Part shown: in pieces, positions 15,768-23,946 of the stretch
Layout of the letters: every line of letters starts with the position of its first letter
Numbering within the stretch: position 1 is the first letter of the stretch
Assembly: GCF_014203895.1 (NCBI RefSeq)
Contig: NZ_JACHJY010000015.1
Location: 1 to 64,000, forward strand
DNA: 64,000 nucleotides
DNA from: Streptomyces nymphaeiformis
Lineage (GTDB): Bacteria > Actinomycetota > Actinomycetes > Streptomycetales > Streptomycetaceae
Direction: 5' to 3'
Program-made: the position numbers and the translations under genes
The notes under the pieces: model-generated
The model's input: only the letters and a program-made list of their open reading frames with translations
Database searches by the model: none
What the model was told of the DNA's origin: nothing

Positions 15768-16715
15768 ATGACCACTGCCACAGCCCCCGCCGTGGACAGC
15801 GTCGAGAAGCCCGGAGCCCGGGAGCGCGCGAAGCGCCCCGGCACCGGTGTGGGCCGCCCGGGCTTCGCCTGGGCGGCGCCCGCCGCCGTCTTCTTCGGCC
15901 TGTTCGCCCTCGTCCCGCTCGCCCTGGTCGTCGTGCTCTCCTTCACCCGCTGGAACGGACTCGGCTCCCCCGAGTTCGCCGGCCTGGAGAACTGGAGCAA
16001 GCTGCTCGACGACCCCGTGATGGTGAAGAGCCTCTGGCTGAGCCTGCTCCTCACCGTCCTCGGCGTCCTCGTCCAGACCCCGATCAGCATCCTGCTCGGC
16101 GTCTGGGCTGCCGGCCACCAGCGCAACCGGGCCGTCCTCTCGGCGATCTACTTCGTCCCGCTGCTGCTGTCCATCACCGCGGTGTCCGTCCTGTGGCGCG
16201 CCGTGCTCGACCCCAACTTCGGCGTCCCCTCCCAGGCGAAGTGGCTGTTCGGCGACGGCAACCTCTTCGGCGTGCAGGCCAGCGCCCTCGGTGTGCTCGT
16301 CTTCGTCAGCACCTGGCAGTTCACGCCACTGCACACACTGCTCTACCAGGGCGCGGCCAGGGCGATCCCGCAGGTGCTCTACCAGGCCGCGCAGATCGAC
16401 GGGGCCGGCCGGTACCGGCAGTTCTTCCACATCACCCTGCCGCAGCTGCGCAACACGATCATCACCTCGACGATCCTGATGGTGGTCGGCGGACTCACGA
16501 CCTTCGACACCGTCCTCATCCTGACCCAGGGCGGACCGGGCACCGACACCACGAACAGCGCGTACTACATGTACCAAAAGGCCTTCAAGAGCTTCGACTT
16601 CGGCATGGCCTCCGCGATCGCGCTGCTCCTCGTCCTGGTCGCCAGTCTCGTCTCCCTCGTCATGGTCCGCCTGAGCGGCTACGACAAGATGCGCAGCACC
16701 ATGGAGGGCGTGTGA
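15768..16715 (+). CDS. bxlF: ABC sugar permease, MalF type
   Basis: A 315-residue inner-membrane permease. After a cytoplasmic N-terminus of about 40 residues, six transmembrane helices begin with FAWAAPAAVFFGLFALVPLALVVVLSF. The ATPase-contact EAA loop reads YQAAQIDGAGRYRQFFHITLPQLRNT. It starts 18 bp after bxlE and its TGA shares one base with the next ATG (TGATG), so the importer genes are co-translated. It would form the membrane channel with the MalG-type partner. Confidence 0.9.
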   Translation: MTTATAPAVDSVEKPGARERAKRPGTGVGRPGFAWAAPAAVFFGLFALVPLALVVVLSFTRWNGLGSPEFAGLENWSKLLDDPVMVKSLWLSLLLTVLGVLVQTPISILLGVWAAGHQRNRAVLSAIYFVPLLLSITAVSVLWRAVLDPNFGVPSQAKWLFGDGNLFGVQASALGVLVFVSTWQFTPLHTLLYQGAARAIPQVLYQAAQIDGAGRYRQFFHITLPQLRNTIITSTILMVVGGLTTFDTVLILTQGGPGTDTTNSAYYMYQKAFKSFDFGMASAIALLLVLVASLVSLVMVRLSGYDKMRSTMEGV

Positions 16716-17524
16716 TGCGGAAGCGCCCCCACTACCTGGCCGGATTCGGCTCGCTCGTCTGGCTGTTCGTCGTCGGCCTGCCGCTGTACGTGATGCTCGT
16801 CGCCACCTTCCAGTCCCGCGCGGACTACGCGGCGAACGGCCCGCTCGGCCTCCCGAAGAAGCTCACGTTCGACAACTACCTCAACGACGGCTTCGCGCAG
16901 TACTTCCTCAACACCGTGATCGTCACCGTCTCCGTGGTGGCCATCATCCTGCTGCTCGTGCCGCCGCTCGCGTACGCCATCGTCCGCAGCGACGGCAAGG
17001 CCACCGGCCGGGTCTTCCGGCTGTTCCTGCTCGGCCTGGCCATCCCCTCCCAGGCCGTCATCGTGCCGATGTTCTACCTGATCAACGAGGCCGGCCTCTA
17101 CGACAACCTGATCGGCGTCATCCTGCCGACGGCGGCGTTCGCCATGCCGGTCTGCGTCCTGATCCTCACCGGCGTCATGCGGGACATCACCCCCGAGCTG
17201 TACGAGGCGATGACGGTCGACGGGGCGGCCCCCTGGCGGATCTTCCGCCAGCTGGTGCTGCCGCTGTCCAAGGGCGGCCTGTCGACGGTGATCGTGTTCT
17301 CCTCGCTCCAGGCGTGGAACGGCTTCCTGTTCCCTCTCGTGCTCACCCAGTCCGCGGAGAACAAGGTCATCACCATGGGCCTGTACGACTTCCAGACCGA
17401 GCACGGCGTCGACATCCCGGGCCTGCTCGCGGCCGTCGTCCTCTCCATGCTCCCCATTCTGCTCGTCTATCTGTTCGCCCGTCGTGCCCTGATCCAGGGG
17501 CTGATGGGAGTCGGAGGAAAGTGA
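16715..17524 (+). CDS. bxlG: ABC sugar permease, MalG type
   Basis: A 269-residue permease with six predicted helices, opening MRKRPHYLAGFGSLVWLFVVGLPLYVMLVATFQ. The EAA loop is YEAMTVDGAAPWRIFRQLVLPLSKGGL. Start and stop both overlap neighbours: TGATG with bxlF and GTGA with the GH3 gene. It pairs with BxlF to form the importer pore. The longer upstream reading frame is a shadow of bxlF. Confidence 0.9.
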   Translation: MRKRPHYLAGFGSLVWLFVVGLPLYVMLVATFQSRADYAANGPLGLPKKLTFDNYLNDGFAQYFLNTVIVTVSVVAIILLLVPPLAYAIVRSDGKATGRVFRLFLLGLAIPSQAVIVPMFYLINEAGLYDNLIGVILPTAAFAMPVCVLILTGVMRDITPELYEAMTVDGAAPWRIFRQLVLPLSKGGLSTVIVFSSLQAWNGFLFPLVLTQSAENKVITMGLYDFQTEHGVDIPGLLAAVVLSMLPILLVYLFARRALIQGLMGVGGK

Positions 17525-19908
17525 CCGACAACGTGGCAACAGAGCCTCAGCCCCCGCTCCCGGCCTGGAACGACCCCTCGCTCGGCACCCCGGAGCGCGT
17601 CGACGCCCTGATCCGGGCGATGACGCTCAAGGAGAAGGTCGCCCAGCTCTTCGGCGTCTGGGTCGGAGCGTCCGACGAGGGGGCCGAAGTCGCCCCGCAC
17701 CAGCACGACATGGAGGAGACCGTCGACCTGGACGCCCTCCTGCCCGACGGTCTCGGCCAGCTCACCCGCCCCTTCGGCACCGTCCCCGTCGACCCCGCCG
17801 TCGGCGCGCTGTCCCTCCTGCGGACCCAGCGGCGGATCGCCGCCGCCAACCGGTTCGGCATCCCCGCCGTGGCGCACGAGGAGTGCCTCGCCGGCTTCGC
17901 CGCGTGGGGCGCCACCGCCTACCCGGTCCCGCTGTCCTGGGGCGCGACCTTCGACCCGGAGCTGATCCGGGAGATGGCCGCGGTCATCGGCGGGGACATG
18001 CGCGCCGTGGGCGTGCACCAGGGTCTCGCCCCCGTCCTCGACGTCGTGCGCGACGCCCGGTGGGGGCGCGTCGAGGAGACCATCGGCGAGGACCCGTACC
18101 TCGTCGGCACCCTCGCCACCGCGTACGTGCGGGGCCTGGAGTCCGCGGGGATCGTCGCCACCCTCAAGCACTTCGCCGGCTACTCCGCCTCCCGCGCGGG
18201 GCGCAACCTGGCGCCGGTCGGCATGGGCCGCCGGGAGCTCGCGGACGTGATCCTGCCGCCGTTCGAGATGGCGGTCCGGGAGAGCGGGGTCCGGTCGGTG
18301 ATGCACGCCTACACCGACACCGACGGCGTCCCCTCCGCCGCCGACGACGAGCTGCTCACCGGCCTGCTCCGGGACACCTGGGGCTTCACCGGCACCGTCG
18401 TCGCCGACTACTTCGGCATCGCCTTCCTCAAGACCCTGCACGGTGTGGCCGGCACCTTCGGCGAGGCGGCCGCGGCGGCGCTCGCCGCCGGTGTCGACGT
18501 CGAGCTGCCCACCGTCAAGACCTTCGGCGGCCCGCTCCTCGACGCCGTCGAGAAGGGCGAGCTGACCGAGGACCTCGTGGACCGCGCGGTACGGCGGGTG
18601 CTCACCCAGAAGGTCGAGCTCGGCCTCCTGGACCCCGACTGGACCCCGGTCCCCGCCGCGCTCCGAGGCGTCGACACCACGGCGGACCCCGAGACGCTCC
18701 GTGGCGCGATCGTTCTCGACCCGGCCGCGAACCGGGAGCTGGCCGGCAGGGTCGCCGAGCGTGCCGTGGTCCTGCTCCGCAACGACGGCACCCTTCCGCT
18801 GGGCGCCGGCACCCCCCGTCGGATCGCGCTGATCGGCCCCAATGCCGACACCCCGAAGGCCGTCCTCGGCTGCTACTCCTTCCCCGTCCACGTCGGCGGG
18901 CAGCACCCGGACGTCCCCCTCGGCATCGACCTGCCGACCCTCCGCGACGCGCTCCTGGCCGAATTCCCGTCCGCCGAGCTGGTGTCGGCCCCCGGCTGCG
19001 GCGTGGACGACCCCGACACCTCGGGCTTCGCCGAGGCCGTGGCCCTCGCCCGCGGCGCCGACCTGGTGATCGCGGCGCTCGGCGACCGCGCCGGGCTCTT
19101 CGGCCGCGGCACCAGCGGCGAGGGCTGCGACGCGGAGTCCCTCGCCCTCCCCGGCGTACAGCAGCAGCTCCTCGACGCCCTGCTCGACACCGGCACACCG
19201 GTCGTGACCACCCTGCTCGCCGGACGGCCGTACGCGCTCGGCCGGGCGACCGGCGAAAGCGCCGCGATCGTCCAGGCGTTCTTCCCGGGCGAGGCCGGCA
19301 CCGCCGCCGTCGCGGCGGTCCTGAGCGGGCGGACGAACCCGAGCGGCCGACTGCCCGTCAGCGTGCCGCGGCACCACGGCGCCCAGCCGTCCACCTATCT
19401 GGCCGCCCGCCTGGGCCACGCCAGCGAGGTCTCCGACATCGACCCGAGCCCGGCCTACGGCTTCGGCCACGGACTCACGTACACCACGTTCGAGTGGACC
19501 GACCTCGCCGTCGGGAACGAGACCGCGGCCACGGACGGCGCGTTCGAACTCGCCCTCACCGTACGCAACACCGGCCCCCGCGCCGGCACGGAACTCGTCC
19601 AGCTGTACCTGCACGACCCGGTGGCCTCCGTGGTCCAGCCCGTCCAGCGTCTCATCGGCTACCGCCGGCTCGAGCTCGCCCCGGGCGAGAGCCGCCGCGT
19701 CCACGTCACGGTCCCCGCCGACCTGGCCTCCTTCACCGGCCGCGACGGCACCCGCCGCGTCGAACCCGGCGCCCTGGAGCTCGCGTTCGGCGCGTCGAGC
19801 ACCGACCACCGGCTCACGGCCCGTGTCACCCTGACCGGCCCGGTCCGGACCCTGGACCACACACGACGCCTGCACGCGACGTTCGAGGCCGGCTCACCGG
19901 CCGCCTGA
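17521..19908 (+). CDS. bxlA: Intracellular GH3 beta-xylosidase/beta-glucosidase
   Basis: A 795-residue glycoside hydrolase family 3 enzyme without signal peptide. The TIM-barrel domain includes VPLSWGATFDPELIREMA, GVHQGLAPVLDVVRDARWGRVEETIGEDP, STLKHF-type ATLKHFAGYSASRAG and the nucleophile strand GTVVADYFGIAF with Asp near residue 296. The second domain carries VLLRNDGTLPL and RIALIGPNAD, followed by a fibronectin III-like C-terminal domain (NTGPRAGTELVQLYLHDP). GTG 17521 overlaps the permease stop (GTGA) and has GGAGGAAA as ribosome site. It would cleave imported xylobiose to xylose for XylA/XylB. Specificity for xylosides over glucosides is inferred from context. Confidence 0.9.
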   Translation: MTDNVATEPQPPLPAWNDPSLGTPERVDALIRAMTLKEKVAQLFGVWVGASDEGAEVAPHQHDMEETVDLDALLPDGLGQLTRPFGTVPVDPAVGALSLLRTQRRIAAANRFGIPAVAHEECLAGFAAWGATAYPVPLSWGATFDPELIREMAAVIGGDMRAVGVHQGLAPVLDVVRDARWGRVEETIGEDPYLVGTLATAYVRGLESAGIVATLKHFAGYSASRAGRNLAPVGMGRRELADVILPPFEMAVRESGVRSVMHAYTDTDGVPSAADDELLTGLLRDTWGFTGTVVADYFGIAFLKTLHGVAGTFGEAAAAALAAGVDVELPTVKTFGGPLLDAVEKGELTEDLVDRAVRRVLTQKVELGLLDPDWTPVPAALRGVDTTADPETLRGAIVLDPAANRELAGRVAERAVVLLRNDGTLPLGAGTPRRIALIGPNADTPKAVLGCYSFPVHVGGQHPDVPLGIDLPTLRDALLAEFPSAELVSAPGCGVDDPDTSGFAEAVALARGADLVIAALGDRAGLFGRGTSGEGCDAESLALPGVQQQLLDALLDTGTPVVTTLLAGRPYALGRATGESAAIVQAFFPGEAGTAAVAAVLSGRTNPSGRLPVSVPRHHGAQPSTYLAARLGHASEVSDIDPSPAYGFGHGLTYTTFEWTDLAVGNETAATDGAFELALTVRNTGPRAGTELVQLYLHDPVASVVQPVQRLIGYRRLELAPGESRRVHVTVPADLASFTGRDGTRRVEPGALELAFGASSTDHRLTARVTLTGPVRTLDHTRRLHATFEAGSPAA

Positions 19909-19935
19909 ACAAACCCCCTGAACACCCCCTGAACG

Positions 19936-19973
19936 ACAGCTCTGTCCGGCCCCTCGTGGCCGGACAGAGCTGT
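19936..19973. terminator. Strong bidirectional hairpin after bxlA
   Basis: A 16-bp perfect stem (ACAGCTCTGTCCGGCC with its complement) and 6-nt loop sit between the convergent bxlA and Gfo/Idh/MocA genes. Confidence 0.85.
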
Positions 19974-19984
19974 TCCGCGAGGTC

Positions 19985-20986
19985 TCACACCCGCGCGGCC
20001 ACGGCCTCCTGCGGATAGCGGACGCCGACGCGGTCCCGCACGGCGTCGAGCGTCCGCATCACCGCGAGCGTGCCGTCCAGCGGGACCAGCGGGGACTCCG
20101 TCTCACCGGCCCGCAGGCAGCGCATCACCTCGGCGGCCTCGTGCCGCATCGAGTGCGGGTGGTCCGTGTTCACGAACTCCTCCGGCTCGGCGCCGTCCCT
20201 CACCAGCGTGAACCGCTCCGGGAAGAAGAAGCCGCGCGGCACGTCGATCCGGCCCTTCGTGCCCGTCACCGAGGCGGTGAGCGGGGTGTCCGCCTCCAGC
20301 GAGCAGGACAGCAGCGCCGAGGCGCCCGAGTCCCAGCCCAGCAGCATGCCGGTGTTGAGGTCGACGCCCTCGGGGGAGATCCGCGCGTGCGCCTGCACCG
20401 AGTCCGGTTCGCCGAGCAGCAGGTGTGCGAGCGACACCGGGTACACGCCCACGTCGAGCAGGGCGCCGCCGCCGACCGCGGGGTCCCGCAGCCGGTGTTC
20501 CGGAGGGAAGGGCCCGGCCAGACCGAAGTCCGCCTGCACGGTCCGTACGTCTCCGATCGCCCCGTCCCCGACCAGCTCCGCGAGCCGCCGGATCAGCGGA
20601 TTGCAGTACATCCACATGGCCTCCATCAGGAAGAGACCACGCTCCCGGGCGAGCCCGACCAGCTCCTGCGCCTCCCGGACGTTCAGCGTGAACGCCTTCT
20701 CGCAGAGGACCGCCTTCCCCGCCTCCAGGGCCCGCCCGGCCGCCTCCCGGTGGGCATGGTGCGGCGTCGCCACGTACACCACGTCCACGTCCGGGTCGGC
20801 GAAGAGCCCGTCCCACTCCCCGTACGCCCGGGGAATCCCGAACCGCTCCGCGAAGCCCCGCGCCGGCGCCTCGCTCCGGGACGCCACCGCCACCACCTCG
20901 GCACCGTCCAGATCCGTGAGATCCGTCGCGAACCGCTCGGCTATGCCGCCGGTCGCGAGAATCCCCCACCGCACCGCTTCGTTCAT
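19985..20986 (-). CDS. Gfo/Idh/MocA family NAD(P)-dependent sugar dehydrogenase
   Basis: A 333-residue oxidoreductase. The Rossmann start is RWGILATGGIAERFATDLTDL, followed by VVAVASRSEAPARGFAERFG, VYVATPHHAHREAAGRALEAGKAVLCEKAFTLN (the EKP-like motif appears as EKA) and the C-terminal sheet with GGGALLDVGVYPV. The EKAFTLN form and overall pattern resemble dimeric dihydrodiol/D-xylose 1-dehydrogenases. ATG 20986 has AGGGTGGAC as ribosome site; upstream in-frame codons lack one. It converges on bxlA. A role in xylose oxidation is an inference from family and neighbourhood only. Confidence 0.85.
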   Translation of the reverse strand: MNEAVRWGILATGGIAERFATDLTDLDGAEVVAVASRSEAPARGFAERFGIPRAYGEWDGLFADPDVDVVYVATPHHAHREAAGRALEAGKAVLCEKAFTLNVREAQELVGLARERGLFLMEAMWMYCNPLIRRLAELVGDGAIGDVRTVQADFGLAGPFPPEHRLRDPAVGGGALLDVGVYPVSLAHLLLGEPDSVQAHARISPEGVDLNTGMLLGWDSGASALLSCSLEADTPLTASVTGTKGRIDVPRGFFFPERFTLVRDGAEPEEFVNTDHPHSMRHEAAEVMRCLRAGETESPLVPLDGTLAVMRTLDAVRDRVGVRYPQEAVAARV

Positions 20987-21276
20987 GTCCGTCCACCCTG
21001 AAGGTCCGGTTCCGCCCCGCCGCGTGGAGAGCATAGACAAACTTTCAACGAATTGGGGAGGGGGATGCCAACGGGGAGGGGATACCGGAGAGCAACACCC
21101 GTTGCGCGCCTGTGCGACCGCGCCCGCTGCGGGCCGCCCGGACTGATTGTCGGCGAACTCATTCCTTCCGGTAACGGCGGCCGCCTCACCGTCACGGCTT
21201 TCTCCCCAGCGCGTTACGTAGAAGCACTCATTGAGCCAGGCCCTGACCGACGGGCCGTACGAGACAGGTGACGGAC

Positions 21277-21810
21277 ATGCGCACTGAGGCCGCCAAGCGG
21301 GTCGAGCTGGTCTTCTCCCTCTTCGACGCCAACGGCAACGGAGTCCTCGACTCCGGCGACTTCGACCTCATGACGGGGCGCGTTCTGGAGGCGGCGGTCG
21401 CCTCGGACGCCGGTGCCAAGGAGGCCATCCGGGCCGCGTTCCGCCGCTACTGGACGACGCTGGCCACCGAGCTGGACGCCAACGGCGACGGGGTGATCAC
21501 CATGGACGAGTTCCGCCCCTTCGTGCTCGACCCCGAGCGTTTCGGCCCCACGATCAGCGAGTTCGCCACGGCGCTCTCCGCACTCGGCGACCCGGACGGG
21601 GACGGCCTGATCGAGCGCCCGCTCTTCCTGTCGCTGATGACGGCTATCGGCTTCGAGGAGGCCAACATCCACGCGCTCTTCGACGCCTTCGGCCCGGACT
21701 CCGAGGACCGCATCACCGTCTCCGCGTGGGCCGTCGGCATCGAGGAGTACTACGCACCGGACCTGGCCGGGATTCCCGGCGACCGGCTGGTCGGCGCCCC
21801 GGCCGTCTGA
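21277..21810 (+). CDS. EF-hand calcium-binding protein (calerythrin/CabC-like)
   Basis: A 177-residue acidic protein with four EF-hand positions. Loop 1 is DANGNGVLDSGD (Asp at position 12), loop 2 is the canonical DANGDGVITMDE, loop 3 is DPDGDGLIERPL (no acidic residue at position 12) and loop 4, near FGPDSEDRITVSAW, is degenerate. This is the sarcoplasmic-type four-hand layout seen in streptomycete Ca2+-binding proteins. ATG 21277 has AGGTGACGG upstream; GTG 21268 would add three residues. The gene stands alone between divergent and convergent neighbours. Confidence 0.9.
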   Translation: MRTEAAKRVELVFSLFDANGNGVLDSGDFDLMTGRVLEAAVASDAGAKEAIRAAFRRYWTTLATELDANGDGVITMDEFRPFVLDPERFGPTISEFATALSALGDPDGDGLIERPLFLSLMTAIGFEEANIHALFDAFGPDSEDRITVSAWAVGIEEYYAPDLAGIPGDRLVGAPAV

Positions 21811-21877
21811 CCCGGTCCGGTAGCGGGTGTTCCCGGGCGGCTCCGACCGTCCCGGGACCCCGTCGGCCCGGCGGACG

Positions 21878-22837
21878 TCACGGCCCGGGCTTGCGGGCGA
21901 AGACCCACCGGTTCCCCTCCAGGGCGTCGTTCGGCTCGGGAAGGGGGCCGCGTCCGTGCCGGCGGGCGAAGTCGAACGGCGTGTGCATCGACGTGGACCA
22001 GCCCCTGGCCGTCAGGTGCCCGGCCGAGTCGGGGCGCGGCCCCAGGTCGAAGAGGTCGAGCAGGTCGATGCCGATCTGTTCCCGCGTCGCCGTGTAGATC
22101 GCGCTGTCGCGGTACGCCAGCAGGTCCTTCTCCAGCTTGGCCTCGAAGGCCAGGGCGCTGCCCCCGGCGGTCAGCCGGTCCACCGTCTCGACGAGGTGCG
22201 TCTCGGTGGGGCTCGGCAGGTAGAAGAGCAGCCCCTCGGCCAGCCAGACGCTCGGTGCGGCCGGGTCGAAGCCGGTGGAGGTCAGCGCGGTGGCCCAGTC
22301 CGCGCGCAGGTCGACCGGTACGGGAACGCGCTTCGTCCTCGGGGCGGCCGACAGGTCGTTGAGCACCTGCTGCTTGAAGGCCAGCACCCCCGCCCTGTCG
22401 ATCTCGAAGACCACGCAGTGGGGCGGCAGGTCAAGGCGGAAGGCACGCGTGTCGAGACCCGCGCCCAGCAGGACCACTTGACGGGCGCCGTCGTGGACGG
22501 CCCCGAGGACGAAGTCGTCGAGGACCCGGGTCCGTAGCCCGAAGTACCGGGCGAACCTGCCCCACAGCGGGTTGGCGTCCCCCTCCGGGACCTGCCCGAT
22601 GCGCACCGGCCAGTCCACGCACGCCGGGGCCGCGCGCACGAAGTGTTCGGCGTGGACGTCCTGGGCCAGGCTGTCGTGGCGGTGGGTCTCGATCGCCCGG
22701 GCCGCGGCGACCAGGAGGGCGGTCAGCCCCACGCCTCCGTCCACGCCTTCCGCGCCGGTCTGCCGGGTCGCCGTGGCGGCCGTGTCTCCTTCGGTGGCGG
22801 GATCGGGGGACGCCTCGGTGGTGAAGGTTTCGCTCAT
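21878..22837 (-). CDS. LCMT/PPM-type S-adenosylmethionine methyltransferase
   Basis: A 319-residue class I methyltransferase of the leucine-carboxyl-methyltransferase-like (TIGR00027/PPM) group. It has RTRVLDDFVLGAVHDGARQVVLLGAGLDTRAFRLD (SAM-binding GAGLDTR), VVFEIDRAGVLAFKQQVL, and PSVWLAEGLLFYLP (the E-G-L-L-x-Y-L motif), with a tail EGNRWVFARKPGP. ATG 22837 overlaps the upstream dehydrogenase stop by 4 bp. Many group members methylate carboxylates. As last gene of the MfnB operon it could esterify a furan carboxylate; that is speculative. Confidence 0.82.
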   Translation of the reverse strand: MSETFTTEASPDPATEGDTAATATRQTGAEGVDGGVGLTALLVAAARAIETHRHDSLAQDVHAEHFVRAAPACVDWPVRIGQVPEGDANPLWGRFARYFGLRTRVLDDFVLGAVHDGARQVVLLGAGLDTRAFRLDLPPHCVVFEIDRAGVLAFKQQVLNDLSAAPRTKRVPVPVDLRADWATALTSTGFDPAAPSVWLAEGLLFYLPSPTETHLVETVDRLTAGGSALAFEAKLEKDLLAYRDSAIYTATREQIGIDLLDLFDLGPRPDSAGHLTARGWSTSMHTPFDFARRHGRGPLPEPNDALEGNRWVFARKPGP

Positions 22838-23946
22838 CGGTCTCTTCTCTCCGGCAGCAGGACGGGTTTGACCACGCGGCCGGCGTCACAGTCGCGTTCG
22901 GCCTCGTTGATGTCGGCCAGCGGGTAGGTCCGGATCAGCTGGTCGAAGGGGAAGCGCCCGGCCTGCCACAGGCCGGTCAGCCGGGGTATCAACAGTCCGG
23001 GCACCGCGTCGCCTTCGCAGATGTGGCGGATGCCGCGGCCTCGGTCGAGCGCGCCCGGTTCGAGCGTCAGCGGGGTGTGCAGGCGCGCCACGAGGCCGAG
23101 GGTGCCGGTGGGGCGCAGCGCTTGGAGCGCGTCGTTGATGAGCGGGGCCGAGGCCGTGGTGTCCAGGGCGTACTGGACTCCGCCGTCGGTGAGTCGGCGG
23201 ATGCGCCCGGGCAGGCCGTGCGATCCGGCGGACAGCGGGGTCGCGCCGAACCGTTCGGCCAGCTCCAGCCGCGCGGGATGCCGGTCGACGGCCACGGTCC
23301 GCAGGCCGGCGGCGGTGGCCGCCATCACGGCGGCCAGGCCCACGGCTCCCGCTCCGAGGACCGCGAGGGTGTCGCCGGGTCCCGCGGCGAAGGTGTTCAG
23401 TACGGCTCCGGCACCGGTGAGGAAGCCGCAGCCGAGCGGTCCGAGCAGTTCGAGCGGCAGGGCGGGGTCGACCCGGACGGCGTTGCGGGCCGGGACGAGC
23501 GCGTACGCGGCGAAGGAGGACTGGCCGAACCACCGGGGAGCCAGCGCCTTTCCGGCCGCGTCCGTGAGGCGCGGCGGTTCCTCCGCGCGACCGCCGAAGA
23601 GGTTGAGGGAGGCGAAGGAGTCGCAGTAGGCGGGGGCGGCGGCCCGGCAGTTCCGGCAGTGTCCGCAGGAGTCGAAGCTCAGCACGACGTGGTCGCCGAC
23701 GCCGAGCGCGGTGCCGGGGCCGCCGCCCGTCGCCACCACGACCCCGGCGCCCTCGTGGCCGAGGACCGCCGGCAGCGGGCTGCGGCCGGCCGATCGCCGT
23801 ACCGCGAGGTCGGTACGGCACATTCCGGCTCCCGCGATCTCGACGAGGATCTCGCCGGGGGCGGGCTCCGTGGACAGGGCCACCTCCTCGACCGTGAACG
23901 GGTCCCCGTAGGAGCGCAGTACGGCCGCCTGGAACCTCGTCGTCAC
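22834..23946 (-). CDS. Zinc-dependent NAD(P) alcohol dehydrogenase (MDR family)
   Basis: A 370-residue medium-chain dehydrogenase. The catalytic zinc site is GAGMCRTDLAVR (Cys) and LGHEGAGVV (His/Glu). The structural zinc lobe appears as DSCGHCRNCRAAAPAYC with four Cys. The cofactor fold is TLAVLGAGAVGLAAVMAATAAG and then VDRHPARLELAERFG. It resembles aryl-alcohol dehydrogenases that act on benzyl or furfuryl alcohols. GTG 23946 overlaps the ALDH stop (GTGA) and the stop overlaps the methyltransferase start (ATGA), so the three are translationally coupled. Confidence 0.9.
   Translation of the reverse strand: MTTRFQAAVLRSYGDPFTVEEVALSTEPAPGEILVEIAGAGMCRTDLAVRRSAGRSPLPAVLGHEGAGVVVATGGGPGTALGVGDHVVLSFDSCGHCRNCRAAAPAYCDSFASLNLFGGRAEEPPRLTDAAGKALAPRWFGQSSFAAYALVPARNAVRVDPALPLELLGPLGCGFLTGAGAVLNTFAAGPGDTLAVLGAGAVGLAAVMAATAAGLRTVAVDRHPARLELAERFGATPLSAGSHGLPGRIRRLTDGGVQYALDTTASAPLINDALQALRPTGTLGLVARLHTPLTLEPGALDRGRGIRHICEGDAVPGLLIPRLTGLWQAGRFPFDQLIRTYPLADINEAERDCDAGRVVKPVLLPERRDR

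Noticed and set aside
14094..16577. 827-codon minus-strand open frame
   Set aside because: It is antisense to bxlE and bxlF; repetitive composition and no family features.
21020..21060. Further bxl-type operator upstream of the Gfo/Idh/MocA gene
   Set aside because: AACTTTCAACGAATT only loosely resembles the CGAAA/TTTCG repeat and lacks symmetric arms.
21811..21877. Terminator between EF-hand and methyltransferase genes
   Set aside because: TCCCGGG elements can pair but the stem is short and interrupted, too weak to call.
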